A stretch of DNA of 64,000 bases, from positions 17,521,577-17,585,576 of the forward strand of contig NC_084462.1 in NCBI RefSeq assembly GCF_027409185.1. Direction: 5' to 3'. The position numbers and the translations under genes are program-made. Every line of letters starts with the position of its first letter. The first letter of the stretch is position 1. Below, piece after piece: positions 57,725-64,000 of the stretch. Origin of the DNA: Cynocephalus volans (lineage: Eukaryota; Chordata; Mammalia; Dermoptera; Cynocephalidae). Below the pieces are notes generated by a model. It had not been told where the DNA came from. It was given only the letters and a program-made list of their open reading frames with translations, and searched no databases.

Positions 57725-57800
57725 TGACCCAGTCATTCATTTATCATTCAACAAACATTCGTTAAACACTCACTGTGCACAGGGAGCTGGGGGGCCACAG
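57725..57800 (+). mobile_element. Ancient interspersed repeat (L2-age), copy C
   Basis: 'cattcatttatcattcaacaa', then 'acattcgttaaacactcac'. 5' part only. Confidence 0.5.
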
Positions 57801-59787
57801 TGGACAAGGTGGAAAATCCAGATGAAAGTCTAAAGCCCAGAGGGATGGGGCCAGGCTGAGGCCGCCTGGCTGTGGAGGGGCCCATCTGGGCAGCGGGGGA
57901 GGTGGGCAGTCTGAGGGCTTCGGGTGGGCAGAGGGCTGCACCTGCTGCAGGGGCTGAGGCCTGTACTCTGCGTGGGTCGGTGTCGTGGCTGTGTCCGCGG
58001 AGTTTTACGTGCCCCCAGCCCATGCCTCTCAGAGAGAAGAGCGGTTCTTCCTTCCCCAAACCAGGAATATCTGTTAAATGACCCTAGTTGGCTGCTCCCC
58101 ACACATCAGGGCTTTTTGCTTTGTGACACTGGAAATTTTGCAGCGTTTCCCAGGTTAGAAAATAAAAGCAAAGAAAACCACATGTGAGTATAAGCCAAGT
58201 AGAGGATGGGGAGACTTCTATGGGACCAGGAAGGCCAAGTTCAAGGAGAAAAGAGAGTAGGCGTGAGGTGTCCTAGGGGGCAGCTGCACAGGGGACAGGG
58301 GCAGGTGGACATGGGGCGGGCACCCATGGTGCTTGAGGACACCCATCCCGGTGAGTGAGAGGACGGCCAGGGTGGGCAGGATACTAGGCCCAGGACAGGG
58401 CCCAGGGGCACTTTCAGGGGACAGGAGAGGTCCCAGTGGAGAGGTGGGAGGAAGGTGGGTGTGTGTGCCAAGCGGGCAGCAGACAGAAGAGTTCCAGGGG
58501 GGCTGATCTCCCCAGCAAAATGGCATAAGAGCTCCAGGCGAAAGGCCTGAGAGGGGACTCCTGGGTGTGGCAAAGAGAGGCCCTTGGAGGACAACGGCAT
58601 GAGTGGGCGGCGAGCAAGTGGAGACCCTTCTCCCCTCCGTCCTCACCTCCTCCTTCCTCCTGTTCACTTGGCCTCGCCTCCCCACTCACTGCCCTAGGAC
58701 CCTGCATTCTGGGGGACACAGCAGCCCCAGAGAGGGTGCCCAGGGCTTGGAGTCCAGTGTACCTGCTCACTCTGGCCACCAGGGCCACCAGGGGCCACCT
58801 CCACCCCACCCTGCTGTCCCCGATCCGACTGCTGCTCTCACTTCCCTGGGCTGGGACGGGACATGAGATTCTTTCAAAAACATTTCCTTTGCAAAATAAT
58901 CCTTCGAAAATGTTTTTGGAAACGGACTCCTGATCTGAACAGGAAGACGTTAATTATGGTCCCTCCCCAGAGGGGTGCGGGGGAGGAAGCCTGGTGGTCA
59001 GAAACATGAGTGAGGGCCAGGACGGCTGCTCCGAGGCCACCGCCCACGCTCAGCCTCGGCCGCCCTGCCCCACTGCCCTGCGGAGCCTGGTCCCTTCATC
59101 CTTGGCTCTTGAAGGGCCCGAGCCCCTCATCCCACCATAGGGAGATGGAGACCCAGGAAGTGGGCAGCGACGTGGCCAAGGTCACAGGTCAGAGGCAGGG
59201 TAGAGCCCCCTCCCTCTGCTGGCACATGGTGTCTGTGCGAGAGCGTGCCGAGGCGTGAGCTCACGCGCATGTGTGCCTGTGTGTGCAAGAGGCAAGGCGA
59301 GCGAGCAAATGCTGGGGTAGGTGCGGGGAGAGGAAGCTCACAGGGTTTGCACTTCTTCTCAGCTGGAGGTCGCCAGGCCTGACTTCCCCACCAGGCCACC
59401 TCCCCCAGGTGCAGAGGTGCCGGCTGGACTCGGGCCACCACAAGGAGAAAGGAGATGGGGGCTGAGGATCTCCCTTTCTGCTCGTGCTTTTAAACCCCAG
59501 CCACTCTCCAAACAAGGGCCATGGGTCTCCTTGGGCCTGGTTGAGATCCCACCATAGACTGTTTTCTGGTGTTTCCATTTCTATGTCCATCTCAGTAAGC
59601 TCTGATGCTCATGTTCTGGGTCATGTAATCTGACTGGTACTAGATATTGTGTATACATGGAAGTTTGGAGTGTCTAAACCCTGACCTTTGCTTAGCCATT
59701 GCCAGGGGTCTTACCACCCAGCCTACAGCACCAGTGCTCGTCTGAGTGTAAATACAAAGAATGAGCCTAGGGGTCATCCTTCCACGC
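57801..59787. other. Intergenic, nothing assigned
   Basis: GC-rich with many chance frames up to about 155 codons on both strands; no domain or motif. No RNA gene seen. Confidence 0.45.
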
Positions 59788-60009
59788 ATCTATCTTTCTG
59801 ACCATTCATCCACCCACCCATCCATCCACTCATCCATCCACCTATCCTTCCAGTTATCCACTCATCCTTTATCCTTCTGTGCATTTATCCTCCTGATTAT
59901 CCATTCATCCACCCATTCATCCATCCACCCATCTGTCCTCTGACCGTCCACCCATCCACCTATTCAACCATCCAACCTACTACCCATCTATGTATTTATC
60001 CATATGTTT
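59788..60009 (+). repeat. (TCCA/ATCC)n tetranucleotide tract, left part
   Basis: Imperfect ATCC/TCCA repeats with T-rich variants ('ccacccatccatccactcatccatcc' and similar). Continues as the same repeat type to the right of an LTR. Confidence 0.9.
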
Positions 60010-60017
60010 TATTCATC

Positions 60018-60513
60018 TGTATTAGTTTCCTGCTGCTGTTGTAACAAACTACCACAAATGTCGTGGCTTAAAACAACACAAATGTATTATCTTACACTTC
60101 TGTGGGTCAGGAATGGGCCTTACAGGCTACAATCAAGGTGTCAGCAGGGCTGGTTCCTTCTGGAAGCTCTAGACGAGAACCTGTTCTCTTGCTTTTTTGA
60201 ACTTCTAGAGGCCTCTTGCGTGTCTTGGTTTGTGGCCCCTTCCTGCGTCTTCAAAGCCAGCAACAGCATCACTCGGACCTCAGCTTCCATCATCACATAT
60301 TTTTCTCGGACTCTCCTGTCTCCCTTTTTCACTTCTCACCTGTGTGATCATATTGGGCCCACTTTGATAGTACAGGATAATCTCCTCATCCCAAGATTCC
60401 TAACTTAATCACACCTGCAAAGTCTCTTTTGCCACATAAGGTAACATACTCACAGGTTCCAGGGATGGGGAGTGAACCTCTTTGGGGGTAAGCGCACTGC
60501 TCCGTCTACCACA
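60018..60513 (-). mobile_element. MLT1-class LTR sandwiched in a TCCA tract
   Basis: On minus it begins TGTGGTAGACGGAGCAGTGC and on plus it opens 'tgtattagtttcctgctgctg', both typical MLT1 ends. Internal landmarks 'aacaaactaccacaaatg', 'ttcttgctttt'-like and 'tcacacctgcaaagtc' are present. Near-complete 496-bp LTR, no internal genes. Confidence 0.82.
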
Positions 60514-60529
60514 CCATCTTCCCTCCTCC

Positions 60530-60822
60530 ATGATCCGTTCATCTGCTCATCCATCCATCCTGATGACCATCTATTCACCTCTACATTATTATCCATCTGT
60601 CCATCCAGCCAGGCATTTATCCATCTGTCTTTCTATCCACCTTTCCATCCGTCTATTGGTCCATTTGTTCTATCCACCCACCCACGACCCATCTCTCCAT
60701 CCATCAGTCCTAACTTCCATCTTTCCTCTCCGTCCTCTATTCGTCCATCTGTCCCTTCACCCATCCACTTACCCCTCTGTCCGTCTATCCATCTACTCAC
60801 ATCTGTCTGTCTGTCTGTCCAT
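60530..60822 (+). repeat. (TCCA/ATCC)n tetranucleotide tract, right part
   Basis: Same repeat type and strand as the left part, ending with 'ctgtctgtctgtctgtcc'. Moderately diverged units. Confidence 0.9.
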
Positions 60823-60830
60823 ATGGGGCT

Positions 60831-61554
60831 GGATGCTGGGGAGGAGGATCAGAGAATCACGGAGGATGTGGTGGGGAGACAGGGTAGGGCGGAGCCCCAA
60901 TCCCTCTAGTTTAGTCTTCCCCTGCCCCACAGCTTCTTCCTGGAAACATCCATCATTGCCACAGCCCCACAGATGAACGGCTTCCTCTGCAGTACCCACG
61001 CTGCCTGGAGAGGGCGCTCTGGAGGACAGAGGCCATAGCTGGCCCTTCCCTTCTCTGGGAAGGCCCCTGAGGAGCTGGCGGGTGTTTGTGGAGTGGACCC
61101 AGAACCTCGGGGTGCCTGCCTGTTTCAGGCACAGCCCCAGGACAGCACGGGGCAGGAGGCCACAGAGGGGACTCGCGCCTGGATGGAAGGAGCGAGGCAT
61201 GGCTGAGTGGGCCACACCGACTCCGCCAGCGCCCTGTCCCCCTTCTGAGCTCAGCGCAGGCTCTGGCCCTGCGTTCCGGGAGAGGCTGTGGGAAAGGCTC
61301 CTTGCAGACCCCTCTCGGGCCACAGGGTGTCTTGTGGGGGAGTGTTTGTCACTGAGGGCTTGAGGAGAGGGCCCTGGACTGAGCCCAGGATGATTCGATG
61401 GGGAAAAAATGCCCCCAAGAGGAGTATCATGTCTGGAATGCCAAGTCAACCCAAGCTTATCACAGCCTCGTCCTCTTTATCCCCGCTGGGACGAGCCACG
61501 GGGCTGTGTTCCTCTGGCCCCTTGTTGGCCCTGAACCAGAGGGGAGGTCCACCT
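60831..61554. other. Intergenic, nothing assigned
   Basis: GC-rich unique sequence; a 218-codon minus frame (60793-61449) has no recognisable features. Confidence 0.45.
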
Positions 61555-61985
61555 CCCACTCCCTGTTCTGTCTCCCACTGTCTTTGTCTCCCACTGTCTC
61601 TGTCTCATTGTCTGTTTGCCACTGCCTCTGTCTCTCACTGTCTCTGTCTCCCACTGTCTGTCTCCCATTGTCTCTGTCTCTCACTGTCTCTGTGTCTCAC
61701 TGTGTCTGTGTCTTGTTGCCTCTACGTCTCACTGTCTCTGTCTCTTGCTGTCTCTGTCTCTGTCTCCCATTGCCTGTGTCCCACTTTCTCTGTCTCACTG
61801 TCTCTGTGTCTCTCTCTGTCCCTCCCTGTCTCTATGCATCACTGTGTCTCTAACCCTTCATGTCTCTGTCTCCCAGTGTCTCTGTGTCCCACTGTGCCTG
61901 TGTCCCTGTCTCTCTGACCCTGGCTCTGTCTGTCACTATTCCATCTCTGCACGCTTTCTCTTCAATTGTCTCTCCTTCCCTCTCT
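61555..61985 (+). repeat. (CTGTCTCTGTCTCCCA)n pyrimidine-rich minisatellite
   Basis: About 430 bp built from CTGTCTC, CCACTG and TCTGTGTCTC variants with irregular order. Encodes only Ser/Leu/Val/Cys-rich low-complexity peptide on plus; not a gene. Confidence 0.92.
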
Positions 61986-64000
61986 CCACCACCCTCTTTC
62001 CTCCCTCCAGTGCTCTCTCTGGGCCTCCCTCTGCACAGGGGCCTGTGGTCTGACAACCCAGGACCAGCTCCCAGCACCCCCAGCCTCAGGGCCCACCAAG
62101 GGACCTCCTCCCCGGGAAGGCTTCTTAGTCACTACTAGGAGTGATCATTGTCCCTGCAGCCACCCCACCCTCACCCTTAGGACCTGGGACTTTGAAACGT
62201 GGCCAGTCTGGGGTCCTGGAACAGGACACAGGTGTATTCAGGGCCTGTGACCCAGTGTTGCCAGGATCTGTGGCAGGCGCTCAGGAAAGAACACCGGGTG
62301 GGTGGGAAGGCGGATGGACTGAGACAACAGAGATGGAAGAAGACAGTTTCAGTCCCACCCCAGTCCCTGCAGGGCAGTGGCTGTCATCCATGCCTAAAGC
62401 GCTCCCCAAACCCACTGGCCGACTCTGTGCCTGCCCCACCCCCTGCCGCATTCTCCACATGACCTCCAGCACAGGCCAGAGGGGCTGTGCAGGCTCCTGG
62501 CACGCGCCCTCCAGAGCGGCAGGCAGGAACGGGTGTGCCCGCCTCGTGGGCCAGCCGAGGAAGAGGTGGGGGCAGGAAGGGAGGTGGGCTGTGCCAGTGG
62601 GTACCCCAGGGGTCAACCAGGAGGCGGGGACGGGTAGGATGGACAACAGCTCCAGAGCTCCTCATCATCCCACTGGACTCCCAGACCCCTGGAACCCCAG
62701 TCCCTGCATCTGGGACTCAGCCGGGTCTACACTGGTCAAAACCCCCATGTGTTTGCTTCGGGGACCCTTACCCACTACTCTATAGATGACTCTCCTCACA
62801 CCCAACAGGGGATGGAGCCAGGCCTTGGGACACACATAGAGTCAGGACCTGACCCTAACTGTGAGCCCCTGTCTGCATGGCCGTGGGCTTTGTCGTCCTC
62901 ATCTGCAGCATGGGTACAGCAGCTGCACTGCCTTCAGGACAACTCAGGCCTCTCCGTCCCTCCCACCCCGTGATTAGCATGGCTCCGGGCCAGACTGAGC
63001 CCTCCCTGCACACGCGTGGATGTGTCACTGGCTCTGGGAAGACTGACCATCCCAGCCCCCCACTTCCTACCCCCCCACCATGGTCTCAGGTGTCCCTTCA
63101 TTGTCACCTCAGCCCTGGCTTTAGTTCAGATGCATTACTGAGGCAGTCTCCTGAGACCCCTCTAGTGGGGCCAGGAGCCCTGGAGAGGCCACTTCCACAA
63201 GAAAGGGGAGTGACTTAGCTGACCCAGGTCTGGGCCCCTGCCCCAGCGTCCCCGCAGCGCCCAGGGAAGCAGACTGGGCCTCCCTGATCTCGCTTTGGAT
63301 CCTAAAGCTGCCCCTGCCACTGCACCTATGGGGCTGGTGGACCACAGGGCTGTGAACCGGGTGGGGCTGGGTCATGTCTTAGCATTTAAGCTATTGTCCA
63401 AGTGGGGACGGGTGGGGGTGGGGGGGCTGGGATCCAGAAAATGAGAAAATGAGAGAGGCTGGTGGGTGGAGACAGGATTCTGACAAGTGGGTGCAGGCCC
63501 CCTCCTCTGTCCCCAGCTGCTCCTTGATCGGTGCCCCCCATCATGCACACACATGCCCAAGCGTACACATGTGTGTGCCCCAGCGGTGCTGGCCTCACAC
63601 AGAAGCTATTTGGCATCCAATGTAAATACCAGCAGTGGGCTGGGAGCAGCACACTGGGGCGGTGGTGCCCCTCACCCAGCCCCCCCACCCCCATAAGCAC
63701 CAGTCCTTGTGCCTGCCTGGCCCTCAGTCTTGGAGTCTGGGCAGTGGGTTGGGCTCCCAAATCTCAAAGGGTGGCCCCCCACACCGGCTTGTCAGGCCTC
63801 CCACCCCAATCCCAGTCCTCTTTGGGGCAGGAGGGGAAATTGAGGCCAGAGGGTCAAATTGAGGTCCTAGGGCCAGCAGGACTGGAGTGCAGCCTAGGCC
63901 TCCCTCTCAACCACCCAAGCCCTGTTGGGGTGGGGGCTGCGTCCTGTCTGTCAGTCCATTGTTCCTACAGCCACCAGGGCCCCTGACCACCCCACCCCCA
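61986..64000. other. Intergenic to window end, nothing assigned
   Basis: GC-rich sequence. No LFNG exon or other gene was recognised although LFNG is the expected next gene in human. A 214-codon plus frame at 62141-62785 has no known features. Confidence 0.45.

Noticed and set aside
60018..60513. 135-codon frame at 60004-60408 as a gene
   Set aside because: Lies within an MLT1-class LTR and reads LTR sequence.
62141..62785. 214-codon plus-strand open frame as a possible LFNG exon
   Set aside because: Contains none of the fringe glycosyltransferase words (for example a DDD metal-binding motif context) and no signal anchor. LFNG is probably outside the window.

Overview
This is a mammalian nuclear genomic window: mostly non-coding DNA packed with L1, MIR, ERV-LTR and tRNA-derived SINE fossils, with two recognisable protein-coding genes. 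CHST12 (plus strand) has its complete coding exon at 1674-2933. GRIFIN (minus strand) has five coding exons that I assembled by hand between 46029 and 47479, giving 144 residues with GT-AG junctions and a downstream poly(A) signal. CHST12 followed by GRIFIN is the order known from human 7p22.3, where LFNG comes next. I found no LFNG sequence, so it probably lies beyond the right edge.

Taxonomic inference: no Alu is visible. The young SINEs instead have a tRNA-Ile-like head and occur as monomers (11.25, 12.4 and 44.96 kb) and head-to-tail dimers (10.2 and 13.9 kb), several with perfect 11-16 bp target-site duplications. From memory this fits the CYN SINE families of colugos (Dermoptera), so Galeopterus variegatus or a relative is my best guess. 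This is inference only.

Layout. 1-3.1 kb: the end of a CHST12 intron, then the terminal exon. 3.1-22.5 kb: intergenic, with L1 3' ends, two MaLR-type LTRs, SINEs, MIRs and a truncated U6 retrocopy with a 14-bp target duplication (19.6 kb). 22.5-32.2 kb: an AT-rich L1 graveyard in minus orientation, carrying a processed KRAB zinc-finger pseudogene (26.6-27.6 kb) and an LTR (29.7-30.25 kb). 33-46 kb: intergenic, with a palindromic DNA-transposon fossil, a GC-rich patch near 37 kb, and an L1 split by an LTR that has a duplicated poly(A) region (38.1-38.6 kb). 46.0-47.5 kb: GRIFIN. 48.1-49.2 kb: a minisatellite with a 164-bp higher-order unit. 49.2-64 kb: unique-looking sequence, old repeats, a TCCA tract bracketing an LTR, and a CTGTCTC tract.

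CHST12 makes a Golgi chondroitin/dermatan 4-O-sulfotransferase and GRIFIN a lens galectin relative. They are neighbours with no evident functional link. I see no CRISPR array, bacterial-type operon or clearly new gene system. The most unusual signals are an exact 22-bp direct repeat flanking the CHST12 coding exon, the higher-order minisatellite that repeats a consensus 5' splice site, and the nested retrotransposition events.
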